A stretch of 64,000 nucleotides of DNA from Aporhodopirellula rubra (GTDB lineage Bacteria; Planctomycetota; Planctomycetia; Pirellulales; Pirellulaceae), in NCBI RefSeq assembly GCF_014192335.1, contig NZ_JACHXU010000010.1, positions 1 to 64,000 on the forward strand. The letters are read 5' to 3'. Position 1 is the stretch's first letter. The number at the start of each line of letters is the position of its first letter. A program made the translations under genes and the position numbers. This document shows, one piece after another, positions 25,502 through 34,810 of the stretch. Below the pieces are notes generated by a model. That model was not told the DNA's origin. It did not search any database and worked only from the letters and a program-made list of their open reading frames with translations.

Positions 25502-26725
25502 TTACGCCAGCACGTCGGCGACGACGCTGCACAACCAATCCATTCGTTTCTCGTCCATTCCCGCAACGTTGATGCGACCGCTGCCGACGACGTAGACGCC
25601 GTGTTTGGTTCGCAGTTCGTCGGCTTGCATTGCGGTCAGGCCGCTATACGAGAACATCCCCTTTTGTTTCAGCAAGAACGAGAAATCCGGTGCACCGCTT
25701 TGTTTCGCCATGCCCGCAACGAATTGCTCACGCAGGTGGGTGATGCGGAGCCGCATTTCTTCGAGTTCGGCCTTCCACATCTGCGTTAGCTCATCGTCGG
25801 AGAGTACCGTTGCCACGATTGCACCACCGTGTCGTGGCGGGTTGCTGTAGTTCGAACGCACGATCACTTTCAATTGGCTCAACGACGCGGTCGCGGCCGC
25901 AGGTGTGCCGGCGACTAGGCCTACGGCACCGACCCGTTCGCTATAGAGCCCAAAGTTTTTGCTGTACGAAGAACAAACGATCGCTTCGGCACACGCATCG
26001 AGCATCGTGTGCAGGCCGACCGCATCGGCTTCGAGACCGTCGCCGAATCCTTGGTAGGCAAAATCCAACAACGGGATCAAACCTTGGGAGCTGACCACGC
26101 GAGCGATCTCTTTCCACTGGTCCGCGGTTGGGTCGACCCCGGTCGGGTTGTGGCAACATGCATGCAACAGCACCGCGTCGCCCGGACGCGTCTTGGTGCT
26201 CAGGTCGTTCAACATCGCCTCAAAGTTGAGGCTGCGACGATCGTCGGCCAAGTACGAATACGATTCGACGTTCACGCCTGCGGATTGCATGATCGCGTTG
26301 TGGTTGGCCCACGTCGGATTGGGCAGGAACACGCGAGTGGGCGAGCATTGACGGGCGAGGAATTCGCCGGCCACGCGTAACGCACCCGTCCCGCCGGGGG
26401 CCTGCACCATCGCAATCCGTCCGGCATCGATCCGGTCGCCGAAAACGAGCTTTTGCACGTCGGAGCGATAATCGGGCAGCCCATCGATCGAAAGATAGCC
26501 CTTCGTCTTTTCCGTCTCGATGAGTTTCTGTTCCGCCGCTTTGACACATTTCATGATCGGCGTGACGCCCGACGCGTCTTTGTAGACGCCGACCGAAAGG
26601 TTCATTTTTTCGCTGCGTGTGTCGGCAGCAAAAGCTTCGGTCAGCCCCAGAATCGCGTCCGGTGGGGCCAACGGGATGGAATCGAAACGGTGAGAGGCGG
26701 CGGTGGCCGATTCGGTCGCGGTCAT
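25502..26725 (-). CDS. Aspartate/aromatic amino-acid aminotransferase (class I)
   Basis: A 407-residue PLP enzyme of the AspC/TyrB branch. The phosphate-binding GGTGALR lies near residue 111, NPTG (HNPTGVDPT) near 193, Asp221 in LLDFAYQGFG, and the Schiff-base lysine Lys256 in CSSYSKNFGLYSERVG. PPRHGG near 295 is the dimer-loop segment typical of this subgroup. It transfers amino groups between aspartate or aromatic amino acids and 2-oxoglutarate in the cytoplasm. I chose the ATG at 26725 because the upstream extension of 52 codons reads as non-coding sequence. Confidence 0.93.
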   Translation of the reverse strand: MTATESATAASHRFDSIPLAPPDAILGLTEAFAADTRSEKMNLSVGVYKDASGVTPIMKCVKAAEQKLIETEKTKGYLSIDGLPDYRSDVQKLVFGDRIDAGRIAMVQAPGGTGALRVAGEFLARQCSPTRVFLPNPTWANHNAIMQSAGVNVESYSYLADDRRSLNFEAMLNDLSTKTRPGDAVLLHACCHNPTGVDPTADQWKEIARVVSSQGLIPLLDFAYQGFGDGLEADAVGLHTMLDACAEAIVCSSYSKNFGLYSERVGAVGLVAGTPAAATASLSQLKVIVRSNYSNPPRHGGAIVATVLSDDELTQMWKAELEEMRLRITHLREQFVAGMAKQSGAPDFSFLLKQKGMFSYSGLTAMQADELRTKHGVYVVGSGRINVAGMDEKRMDWLCSVVADVLA

Positions 26726-26829
26726 GCGGAAATCAACACATCGGAGGGGGGAGGGAGTAGGGAACAGCAAGCTGACAGCCACAATCGTAACGAACCCGTG
26801 CTCAGACAAGTAGGGCCGGTGGGTGGCGA

Positions 26830-26850
26830 GGAGACAGGAGACAGGAGACA
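26830..26850. repeat. GGAGACA microrepeat, three copies
   Basis: Three perfect copies of GGAGACA in the divergent intergenic region between the aminotransferase and the MoxR gene. It may be slippage-prone and could vary between strains. Confidence 0.7.
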
Positions 26851-26982
26851 GGTGGTGGGTGTGAAATTCGCTGGGGGCCACCGACGTGGGCTCGTATCGG
26901 TTAGCCTAGGTGAATTGAGGATCACGACCGTGAACTGAATCGCGGGTCGCACGACGCTACATCAAGAAAGGAAAGGGGCCGG

Positions 26983-27918
26983 ATGCAGCAAGCTCAGGAA
27001 AAAATCACCGCGTTAACCGATTCGCTCTCGGGGATCATCCAAGGCAACCGTGAAATTATCGAGGTGTTGGTCATCGCACTGTTGTCCAACGGATCGGTGC
27101 TGATGCAGGACGTCCCAGGGGTCGGAAAGACGACGCTGGCCAAGGCGGTCGCGAAAGCGATCGATGTGGAATTCCACCGCGTGCAGTTCACGCCCGATTT
27201 GTTGCCCGCGGATATTTTGGGTTCGTCGATCTACAATCCCAGCGAAGGCACCTTTCGATTTCGCCCGGGGCCGATCTTTTGCCATGTCTTGTTGGCCGAT
27301 GAAATCAACCGTGCGTCGCCACGCACGCAGTCGGCGTTGTTGGAGGCGATGAGCGAAATGCACGCGACGATCGAAGGCGTGCAACACGATTTGCCCACAC
27401 CGTTTCTCGTCTTGGCAACACAGAACCCGGTCGAATTCCACGGGACCTACCCGTTACCGGAAGCTCAGCTCGATCGATTTCTCGTTCAGTTGGAGCTCGG
27501 CTATCCCGATGCCGACACCGAAGTGAAAATTCTGCACGCGCAAGCACTCTCGCATCCGCTCGAACGTTTGGAATCGGTGCTCACGAAAGACGACGTGATC
27601 GAGTTTCAAGAGAGAGTGCGGAACATCCGTGTTGATGAAATCATTTCACGATACATCGTCGAGATCATTCAACAAACGCGAGACGAGCCGCGGTTGAAAC
27701 TCGGCGTCAGTCCTCGCGGTTCGTTGATGCTGTTCCGGGCCAGCCAAGCCGCCGCGTTCGTTGCGGGGCGTGATTTCGTATTGCCCGACGATGTGCAACG
27801 GCTCGCGCCATACGTGCTGTCGCATCGATTGATCATGACGCCGAAGGCAAAATACGGTGGGGCTTCGGCTCACGAGATGGTTGCCGAAATTCTTGCACGG
27901 GTGAAAGTTCCGTCATGA
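26983..27918 (+). CDS. MoxR-family AAA+ ATPase
   Basis: A 311-residue AAA+ protein. Walker A GVGKT is at residues 46-50, Walker B VLLADEINRA near 106, sensor 1 in LATQNP near 147, and the arginine-bearing YPLPEAQLDRF segment near 160. A helical lid follows. MoxR ATPases act as chaperones that mature or insert partner proteins, often VWA/DUF58 proteins. The start follows a strong AGGAAAGG ribosome-binding sequence. The downstream DUF58 gene overlaps by 4 bases, giving the standard MoxR-DUF58-transglutaminase set. Confidence 0.93.
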   Translation: MQQAQEKITALTDSLSGIIQGNREIIEVLVIALLSNGSVLMQDVPGVGKTTLAKAVAKAIDVEFHRVQFTPDLLPADILGSSIYNPSEGTFRFRPGPIFCHVLLADEINRASPRTQSALLEAMSEMHATIEGVQHDLPTPFLVLATQNPVEFHGTYPLPEAQLDRFLVQLELGYPDADTEVKILHAQALSHPLERLESVLTKDDVIEFQERVRNIRVDEIISRYIVEIIQQTRDEPRLKLGVSPRGSLMLFRASQAAAFVAGRDFVLPDDVQRLAPYVLSHRLIMTPKAKYGGASAHEMVAEILARVKVPS

Positions 27919-29153
27919 ATTGGGAATGGTCTTTCGTGTATCGGTACTCGCGTTTTCTGTGGTTGTATCGGTTCACGACGGCCGGCAAATGGATCTGCGC
28001 CGGTCTGATCTTTGCCGCGATGATCGGCAGTGCGTCGGTGGAGACGCCGATCTATCAATTGTTCTGCGCCTTGACCGCGTTCTTCTTCATCGATCGTTTC
28101 GTAGGGGCTGCAACCCGGCCTCGATTGTCGGTTCGTTATGAGTTGCCTGACCGGACGACTGCGGGCGAGACGTTCACGACCAACTTGACCGTAACCAATC
28201 GCGGCAAGCGGACCGCGTATGACGTCGGCGTGGCGTTCTTCGGATTGCCCGACAGCGTCGAGATGCTCGATCGCGAAACCACTCACGCACAATTGCCTGC
28301 CAACGAATCGGTCGCGACGTCGCTCCGCATGCGGGCTCGCCGGCGAGGAATCTATCCTTTGCCGCGGCCACGTGCGTTTTCCACGTTCCCGTTTAACCTG
28401 TTTCGCGATGCCCGGAGCGAGTCGGAAAAGGGCTCGTTGCTCGTCCTGCCCAGCTTTCATCCGCTCGTCGAGATCGATTTGCCCGTCGGTGCCCGTTACC
28501 AACCCGGCGGCGTTGCCCTGACGTCGAACATCGGCGAATCGCCCGAGTACATCGGCAATCGCGAATACGTTTCGGGCGACTCGGCGCGGCGAATTGACTA
28601 TCGGTCATGGGCCCGGTTGGGGCGTCCGATCGTCCGTGAGTATCAAGAAGAGTATTACTGCCGCGTCGCGTTGGTGCTCGACACGTTCGTGCCGCCGGGA
28701 CGCAAGCCTACCGCGGACGGTTTCGTTGAGTTGGAAGCCGCGATCAGTATGTCCGCGTCCATCGCCGATGCGCTCTCGCGGGGTGAGTACTTGATCGATC
28801 TCTTCGCCGCGGGACCCGAGTTGTATGTCTTTCGTGCCGGTCGGCACACGGCGCACTTCGACAACGTGCTGGAAATCGTCGCCGGTGTGGACGCATGTCG
28901 AAAGAATCCGTTCGGAACGGTCGCCCCGGCGCTCGCGGATGAGCTAGTGAATATCTCAACCGTCGTGGGCGTGTTTCTGGATTGGGATCAATCGCGTCGG
29001 GAGCTCGTTCGCGTGGCAATGGAACGCGGATGCCGGGTGAAGATCATCGTTGTTCGTGACGGCGAAACAACCGAACCGATTGATCTGGACGAAGCCGACG
29101 TGATGCAGGTGGGCGTTACGGAAGTTCGCGACGGAGGGATCGAAACGCTATGA
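27915..29153 (+). CDS. DUF58 domain protein
   Basis: A 412-residue protein. Two hydrophobic segments near residues 25-60 anchor it, a beta-rich region (about 70-170) follows, and the DUF58 core has the signature DYRSWARLGRPIVREYQEEYY near residue 225 and a VWA-like continuation (ALVLDTF). DUF58 proteins are usual partners of MoxR ATPases in envelope-related modules. It overlaps both neighbours by 4 bases, so all three genes are coupled. The molecular function of the family is not settled. Confidence 0.9.
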   Translation: MNWEWSFVYRYSRFLWLYRFTTAGKWICAGLIFAAMIGSASVETPIYQLFCALTAFFFIDRFVGAATRPRLSVRYELPDRTTAGETFTTNLTVTNRGKRTAYDVGVAFFGLPDSVEMLDRETTHAQLPANESVATSLRMRARRRGIYPLPRPRAFSTFPFNLFRDARSESEKGSLLVLPSFHPLVEIDLPVGARYQPGGVALTSNIGESPEYIGNREYVSGDSARRIDYRSWARLGRPIVREYQEEYYCRVALVLDTFVPPGRKPTADGFVELEAAISMSASIADALSRGEYLIDLFAAGPELYVFRAGRHTAHFDNVLEIVAGVDACRKNPFGTVAPALADELVNISTVVGVFLDWDQSRRELVRVAMERGCRVKIIVVRDGETTEPIDLDEADVMQVGVTEVRDGGIETL

Positions 29154-31294
29154 GCAATCAACCTGCAAGTGAAAGTGGGCGGCAAGAAAGCCATGCGACA
29201 TCACCGGGCATTCTGTTGTCGACTCGTTCATGGGATTCTCAACGGGTGGTCGCCGCGTTGCTGGTTATCCTGCAAGCCTGTGCGTTGGGTTACTTTTTCT
29301 TCACGCCCGTGTTCTCCACGATTGTCATTGCAGCGGCGGTGTTCGCTACGGTGACGAAGACACGGTTGCTGTCTTCTCAGTTGTCGCAACGGTTGCCGAT
29401 CACGCTGGTGATCTTGTACGCGATTCAGCGGACTTTGGTGCCGTTGTCGTGGTCCGCCGGCGTGCAGGGGTTTCTGATTCCTGATGCGGCTTTGATTGTC
29501 GAGTACCTGTTGGTTTACCAAGTGGTTCGGTTCTTTGTCCGATCCGAAGATGACGGCCTACCGAGCTTTCTGCCGATCTTGGCAATTGTTGCGGTGGTCA
29601 TCATCGGTGATACCCGCGTCGATTCCCTGGGGCGAACGGTCTACCAACTGATATCGCTCGGGCTGGTGATGTTGGTGCTCGCGTTCTACATGTCTCGGCG
29701 GCGAAGCGTTGGGGATGCCCGTGCCCATTTTTCGCGAGGTCATGTCGGTTGGCTCATTGTGGTCGGTGGCATTTGCATGGTCGCCGCCTGGGTTTCGGCG
29801 AGCGGTTTGTATCGTTATGCGAGGCAAATCGAAGACACGATGAACGCGTTCATCAATCCATCTTTGCGCCCCGATTCAGCGGGCTTTTCCGGTACCGGAC
29901 GAATCGGCAGCGTCGCGCGGCAAAAGGGCAGTTCGGGCGATCGGGTGGCGCTGCGAGTCTATTCGCCACAACAGCCCGGGTACTTGCGAGGTAAGGCATT
30001 CGGGTTTTATCAACAGGGGCAGTGGCAACGTGAAAGCCAACCGGCTCAGTTGATGCCGACAGGTTATGTCTCCGATTACACAAACGACGCTGACCAAGTG
30101 TTCGAGTTTATCGAGGACGGATCCAATCAGTCGGACCAGTCTTTCAAATCGAAACTCGATATCTGGCCCAATCAATCGTTCCGCGAGGTTCTCTTCACGC
30201 CGTTGGGTGTCACTCGGTTGCAAGCGCCGGTCGAGAAAGTCTCTATCGACATTCACCGAATCATTACCGCCGAAACGATGCCCCCGGATACCGGGTATGT
30301 CGCTTGGCGATCGCGTAACGACGGAGTCGACTCGATCGAATCGCCCATGCTCAAGCCGAGTGATTGGACGACGCTGACTGCGTTGCCCGATAAGCTCGAT
30401 CCGAGGATTGTTGAGCTGGCGAAAGAGATCGTCGGTGAAGCCGTCACGACGAACGATAAGATTGCGGCGATCGAAAACTTCTTTCTCGATAACTTTGAGT
30501 ACCAATTCGGGATCGACGTTCCCAGCGGCACTGATCCCATTGCTTACTTTTTGATCCAGCGACCGCCGGCGCATTGTGAGTTTTTCGCGAGTGGTGCGGC
30601 GTTGCTATTGCGGTCCGTTGGCGTGCCGTGTCGGTATGTGACCGGTTTGGTGGCGGTCGAGAAAAATGAAATCGGCGATTACTGGGTCGCGAGAAACCGT
30701 GACGCTCACGCTTGGGCGGAAGCCTACGATCCCGAGCGGGGTTGGGTGCTCGTCGAGGCGACCCCGGCCAGCGGCCTGCCGCAGTCGATGGAGATTTCAC
30801 GAACGAAACAGTTCTGGGACGCCGTTCAAGCGTGGTGGTTAAAACTGGTCGCGTCGATCCGAGCGGGAGGCATCGGCCGATTCCTGTGGTCGGGCCTGAG
30901 CCTCATGATCCGACCGATGGTTTTGGTCGGTTTCGCGATGTTGGTTTCTGCGATCACGTTTCGGTATTGGTTTCGCCGGCGAAGCAGAGCGAACGTGAAA
31001 CCGACGGATCCCAAAGTGCAGGCGATCCAAAGGTTGCTGGACCAGATGGACCGCCGCTGGGAACGAGCGGGGTTGGGCCGCCGTCATCACGAGACGATGC
31101 ATCAGTTCGCCGCGAGATTGCAGGCCAACGGCGATTCTTCCGATCACGAACACGCCGCGGCCTGGTACCGGCAATTCGCCACGATTCGGTACAGCGGCCG
31201 CGTGGACACCGAATCGATCGAGACGCTTCGAAACCAAATGGACGTCGGTGATTCGGCAAAGAACGTTACCACGGACACAGTCGCGGCCGGTTAG
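29150..31294 (+). CDS. TgpA-like membrane transglutaminase-fold protein
   Basis: A 714-residue protein. About seven hydrophobic helices (30-230) precede an extracytoplasmic region, a transglutaminase-like domain, another membrane helix (about 575-605) and a cytoplasmic DUF4129-like tail. In the papain-like core the nucleophile is Cys476 (AHCEFFASGAALLLRSVGVP) and the base His520 (DAHAWAEAY). The third triad position, normally Asp in a VDPT motif, is Glu536 in LVEATP. This family contains TgpA of Pseudomonas, an essential periplasmic protein of unclear substrate. It closes the MoxR-DUF58 operon. Confidence 0.88.
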   Translation: MSNQPASESGRQESHATSPGILLSTRSWDSQRVVAALLVILQACALGYFFFTPVFSTIVIAAAVFATVTKTRLLSSQLSQRLPITLVILYAIQRTLVPLSWSAGVQGFLIPDAALIVEYLLVYQVVRFFVRSEDDGLPSFLPILAIVAVVIIGDTRVDSLGRTVYQLISLGLVMLVLAFYMSRRRSVGDARAHFSRGHVGWLIVVGGICMVAAWVSASGLYRYARQIEDTMNAFINPSLRPDSAGFSGTGRIGSVARQKGSSGDRVALRVYSPQQPGYLRGKAFGFYQQGQWQRESQPAQLMPTGYVSDYTNDADQVFEFIEDGSNQSDQSFKSKLDIWPNQSFREVLFTPLGVTRLQAPVEKVSIDIHRIITAETMPPDTGYVAWRSRNDGVDSIESPMLKPSDWTTLTALPDKLDPRIVELAKEIVGEAVTTNDKIAAIENFFLDNFEYQFGIDVPSGTDPIAYFLIQRPPAHCEFFASGAALLLRSVGVPCRYVTGLVAVEKNEIGDYWVARNRDAHAWAEAYDPERGWVLVEATPASGLPQSMEISRTKQFWDAVQAWWLKLVASIRAGGIGRFLWSGLSLMIRPMVLVGFAMLVSAITFRYWFRRRSRANVKPTDPKVQAIQRLLDQMDRRWERAGLGRRHHETMHQFAARLQANGDSSDHEHAAAWYRQFATIRYSGRVDTESIETLRNQMDVGDSAKNVTTDTVAAG

Positions 31295-31852
31295 ACGTTG
31301 CGCCGGCGCGATCAAAACACACGCTCGTATGATCGCGTCCGGTATCCTCAGACGGGAGCAACAGATTGCCCGCGAGCACTCTCGTTTGCGACGGAGTCCA
31401 CGTCGGATTTTCCCCCACACGGCACTGTATTCGATTCGTTGAGGCAGCCGTTTCATGTTCCCGGAATTGGTAATGCTGCGTCCTCAAAACCTGATATTTG
31501 CTCCCGAAACGGGGCCGGGCTAATAAAAATGAAATTATTTTAACGGTTGCAAATCCTTTTCTGTGAGTGTGTTAGGGAGTGCATGTCCTCGTGGTGGCCT
31601 GAAGGCTTCATTAAAATCTGTTGACCCGCCCGTGGGATATCTTATGCTCAACCTGTCGCAAAACCACAGTGCTGACGGACGTCGCCACGGGATTCGGGGC
31701 CGGAATTCGGGCGGTGTCCAACGGCATTGTGAGTGTTCGTGAGCGACTGGTTTTAAAGGCGTCAGGCGGAACGGTTTTGTTTGGATCAATCAGTCGCAAT
31801 GATCGTCCCCAACCATTTTCTTCATTTTTCATTTATCAGAGAGAACCGAACG
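31295..31852. other. Intergenic region upstream of the DUF1559 gene
   Basis: 558 bases with no credible gene. The middle is AT-richer than its surroundings (around 31520-31560). The only regulatory-looking element is the promoter candidate at 31621-31648, listed separately. No terminator-like hairpin was found after the transglutaminase gene. Confidence 0.5.
31621..31648 (+). promoter_or_regulatory. Candidate sigma-70-type promoter for the DUF1559 gene
   Basis: TTGACC (31621-31626), a 16-base spacer and TATGCT (31643-31648) match the -35 and -10 consensus at five and four positions. Transcription would start near 31655, leaving a leader of about 200 bases before the ATG. This is a visual match only. 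Confidence 0.3.
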
Positions 31853-33115
31853 ATGAGATCGAGACGACAAGGATTTACGCTAGTCGAGTTGCTAGTTGTG
31901 ATTGCGATTATCGGAGTGTTGGTTGGGCTCCTGTTGCCAGCCGTTCAAGCCGCTCGAGAAGCAGCTCGCCGGATGAGCTGCAGTAACAATTTCAAGCAAA
32001 TCGGCCTTGGCATTCACAACTATCACAGTGCCTACAATCAGCTGCCCACGCAAAAGAGCGGCACCAGCGGTTTCGCTAGCCGAGGCGGTTCGAAGTTGCC
32101 CGGTTCTGAAGTTTGGTGGGACGCGAGTCTGATCAAGAATAACGAGCAACTGAGTTTCTTGGTTGGGTTAGTACCGTTCGTCGAAGGTCAGGCTCTCTGG
32201 GAGCAGATCAGTAATCCGAATGCACCGAATACTAATGGCAGTGCAGGTACCTGGACCGCCATGGGACCGACTCCTGAAAACGCGGACTACGGACCGTGGT
32301 CAACTGAGATTCCGACGTTTCGATGCCCGAGCGACCCTGGTGTTGGGCTCCCTTCGTTCGGCCGAACGAACTACGCCGCGTGTCTCGGCGACAGTGCTTG
32401 CCGCACGAGCGACGGTGGGCGAAGAGACGAACTGGATATCAGTAGTGGCACAGCCAACTATGCACGGACCGCCTGTCGCGGTGTCTTTGTTCCTCACGGA
32501 AAGGCCGCGTTCCGAGATATCCTCGATGGACTGGCCAACACGATCATGGCAGGCGAGATCACAACCGATCTTGGCGACAACGACGCCCGTACGAATCCCA
32601 AAACCGGTATGAACGTTCGAGATAACGCTCACGATGTTCCCAGCAAAACGTATGTCGGACTCGATTCCGATCGCCCACAATTTTGGGACACCGGTGCTGT
32701 CACTACTCTGCAGGCGATCTCAACCTTTGGCTCCGGTACAGGTCGTGGTTATCGTTGGGCAGACGGTAATCCGGTCTATACCGGCATGATCACGGTCTTG
32801 CCGCCGAACGCCCCCGTTGGCTTGATCATGTGTCCTGCAGGGAGTGACAACATCCAGGACAAGACATTGAACGACCCAACTCTCTCGGCGTATTCGGGCG
32901 GATACATGACTCCGAGCAGCCGTCACCAAGGCGGTGTCCACGTGCTGATGGGCGACGGTGCGGTCAAGTTCATCACTGACTCGATCGAGGCGGGTAACCA
33001 GAACAAAGCGTGTACGAAGGGAAGCACGTCGAAACCTGGCTATTCCAGCTTCTACGGATTGTGGGGTGCTCTCGGCACGAAAGCCAACAAGGAAGTCATC
33101 GACGAAGAAATCTGA
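31853..33115 (+). CDS. DUF1559 pseudopilin-like protein
   Basis: A 420-residue protein of the DUF1559 family that is greatly expanded in planctomycetes. The N-terminus is a type IV pilin/pseudopilin leader: a basic MRSRRQG, cleavage before FTLVE, then the hydrophobic helix [19 protein letters not shown]. The next segment [19 protein letters not shown] is the family hallmark. The C-terminal signature [19 protein letters not shown] is the expected H-x9-DG-type motif. The protein should be processed by prepilin peptidase and held in or exported across the inner membrane. The ATG at 31853 is preferred because the upstream extension lacks a plausible leader. A terminator follows. Confidence 0.93.
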   Translation: MRSRRQGFTLVELLVVIAIIGVLVGLLLPAVQAAREAARRMSCSNNFKQIGLGIHNYHSAYNQLPTQKSGTSGFASRGGSKLPGSEVWWDASLIKNNEQLSFLVGLVPFVEGQALWEQISNPNAPNTNGSAGTWTAMGPTPENADYGPWSTEIPTFRCPSDPGVGLPSFGRTNYAACLGDSACRTSDGGRRDELDISSGTANYARTACRGVFVPHGKAAFRDILDGLANTIMAGEITTDLGDNDARTNPKTGMNVRDNAHDVPSKTYVGLDSDRPQFWDTGAVTTLQAISTFGSGTGRGYRWADGNPVYTGMITVLPPNAPVGLIMCPAGSDNIQDKTLNDPTLSAYSGGYMTPSSRHQGGVHVLMGDGAVKFITDSIEAGNQNKACTKGSTSKPGYSSFYGLWGALGTKANKEVIDEEI

Positions 33116-33142
33116 GTTCGACAACCTGTCGTGAAGAACATG

Positions 33143-33176
33143 AACTCGGGCCCCCGCAAGGAGGCCCGAGTTTTTT
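33143..33176 (+). terminator. Rho-independent terminator after the DUF1559 gene
   Basis: AACTCGGGCC (33143-33152) pairs with GGCCCGAGTT (33163-33172), with a ten-base loop and a TTTTTTA tail. Stem and T-run are both strong. Confidence 0.9.
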
Positions 33177-33239
33177 ATTGCTATCAGGGATAGCTGCGGG
33201 CAGATCTCATTTTCCAACAACACGACTTTGGTTCACTCG

Positions 33240-34667
33240 ATGAATAAGCTCCCTTCGATTCTGGTCAGTGCGACGTTCTTGTGTTCCGTGTCCTTTGCGA
33301 AGGCAACGGATTACTTTGTCGGAAATGTCAATGCACTTGGTGAGGTCGCTAAGTCCGTCAAAGCCGGCGACACCATCACGTTCGCGTCAGGCGATTGGAA
33401 AGATGTCGAAATCAAACTTCCGGACCTTCCCGGTACGGCAGAGGAACCGATTACCGTGCGAGCCCTGGCTCCGGGCGAGACCATCATCACGGGAGCTTCG
33501 AACTTTCGATTCTCCGGGCAGTACGTGGTGGTCAAGGATTTCGTATTTCGTGACCTGACGGAGGTGAAAGACGCTGTCCAATTTAGATCGGACAGCAAGA
33601 CGTTGGCAGAGCACTGCCGGATGACGGAATGTGTGTTTGATCAACCGACCTTGTATAAACCGAAGGGCCTGTCAACGCATTGGCTGGCGATATACGGAGC
33701 ACACAATCGGGTGGACCACTGTTACCTGGGCGGCAAATCCAATCTTGGGACAACGTTGGTGGTTAGGGTCAACGAAGGTGCGGGACACCACCGGATCGAT
33801 CACAATCATTTCGGCCCTCGGCCGGAACTCGGTGAAAACGGTGGTGAGACCATTCGTGTCGGAACGAGCGACGTATCCGAGTCCGATTCATTTACGATCG
33901 TTGAGGAAAACTACTTCGAATCATGTGATGGCGAGGTTGAAATCATTTCCAACAAGTCGTGTGAGAACATCTATCGTCGCAATGTTTTTGATCGATGCGC
34001 GGGATCGCTCACGCTACGTCATGGTCACCGGTGTCTCGTCGAAAAGAACCTTTTCTTGGGACATGGGAAGCCTAACACGGGTGGCGTTCGCGTGATCGGC
34101 AAAGATCACGTGGTCAGGAACAATTACTTCGAAGGGCTACGGGGGACGTCGAGTCGTGCGACACTCTCGCTTTATTGTGGAATCAAAGATTCACCGCTCA
34201 ACGGCTACGCACCGGTTCAGAATGCAAGAATCCTGCACAATACCGTGATCGACTGTGACTCCTCACTCGAAATCGGAGCGGGCGAAAAACCTGGCCGTCG
34301 GATCTATCCCAAAGATTGCTTGATCGGTGGCAATCTATTCTCGACCACGAATCGAGAGATCATGCGGACGGGGCCGTCGCTAGCAACCATCCGGTTTGTT
34401 GACAACGCGAGTGCCTCGCGAAATCCACCACACACCAAAGACAAACCGATCCAATGTCGGCAGGTCACGGTTAATTGGATGCGGGATAGCAATGGGATGA
34501 TGCGTCCTGGCATAAGCGAAGACTTTCGAGCATCCGCTAGGTCTCACATTTCGGATGACATCGATGGAGATACCCGTCCAACGTTCGCGGCAATCGGATG
34601 CGACGAACCAGGAGCGAGCGGCGCCGCGTTCCCGACCAAGGACACGGTTGGTCCACAATGGAAGTGA
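33240..34667 (+). CDS. Polysaccharide lyase family 6 (alginate lyase / chondroitinase B fold)
   Basis: A 475-residue secreted protein with a signal peptide (1-22, SVSFAKA). The right-handed beta-helix shows the PL6 pattern: HWLAIYGAHNRVDHC, the calcium-site segment ENGGETIRVGTSD, then the catalytic pair Lys239 (ISNKSCENIY) and Arg260 (LTLRHGH). The 21-residue spacing equals that of Lys250/Arg271 in Pedobacter chondroitinase B. It cuts uronate polymers by beta-elimination, leaving unsaturated ends. The company of a PL7 lyase and uronate reductase-like genes favours alginate. The ATG at 33240 gives the leader; four codons upstream remain open. Confidence 0.92.
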   Translation: MNKLPSILVSATFLCSVSFAKATDYFVGNVNALGEVAKSVKAGDTITFASGDWKDVEIKLPDLPGTAEEPITVRALAPGETIITGASNFRFSGQYVVVKDFVFRDLTEVKDAVQFRSDSKTLAEHCRMTECVFDQPTLYKPKGLSTHWLAIYGAHNRVDHCYLGGKSNLGTTLVVRVNEGAGHHRIDHNHFGPRPELGENGGETIRVGTSDVSESDSFTIVEENYFESCDGEVEIISNKSCENIYRRNVFDRCAGSLTLRHGHRCLVEKNLFLGHGKPNTGGVRVIGKDHVVRNNYFEGLRGTSSRATLSLYCGIKDSPLNGYAPVQNARILHNTVIDCDSSLEIGAGEKPGRRIYPKDCLIGGNLFSTTNREIMRTGPSLATIRFVDNASASRNPPHTKDKPIQCRQVTVNWMRDSNGMMRPGISEDFRASARSHISDDIDGDTRPTFAAIGCDEPGASGAAFPTKDTVGPQWK

Positions 34668-34810
34668 TGGATGAGAAGTGCCGCTTGGCGATGCTACCAT
34701 AGAGAACAGCGGTAGGCGGAAGTTTCGGTTCGTAGGAATTGGTCACGAATGGTTTTGAACTCCGCACCAATCTGACGCCACGATCTAATTGATGAGAGGC
34801 AACCAACCCG

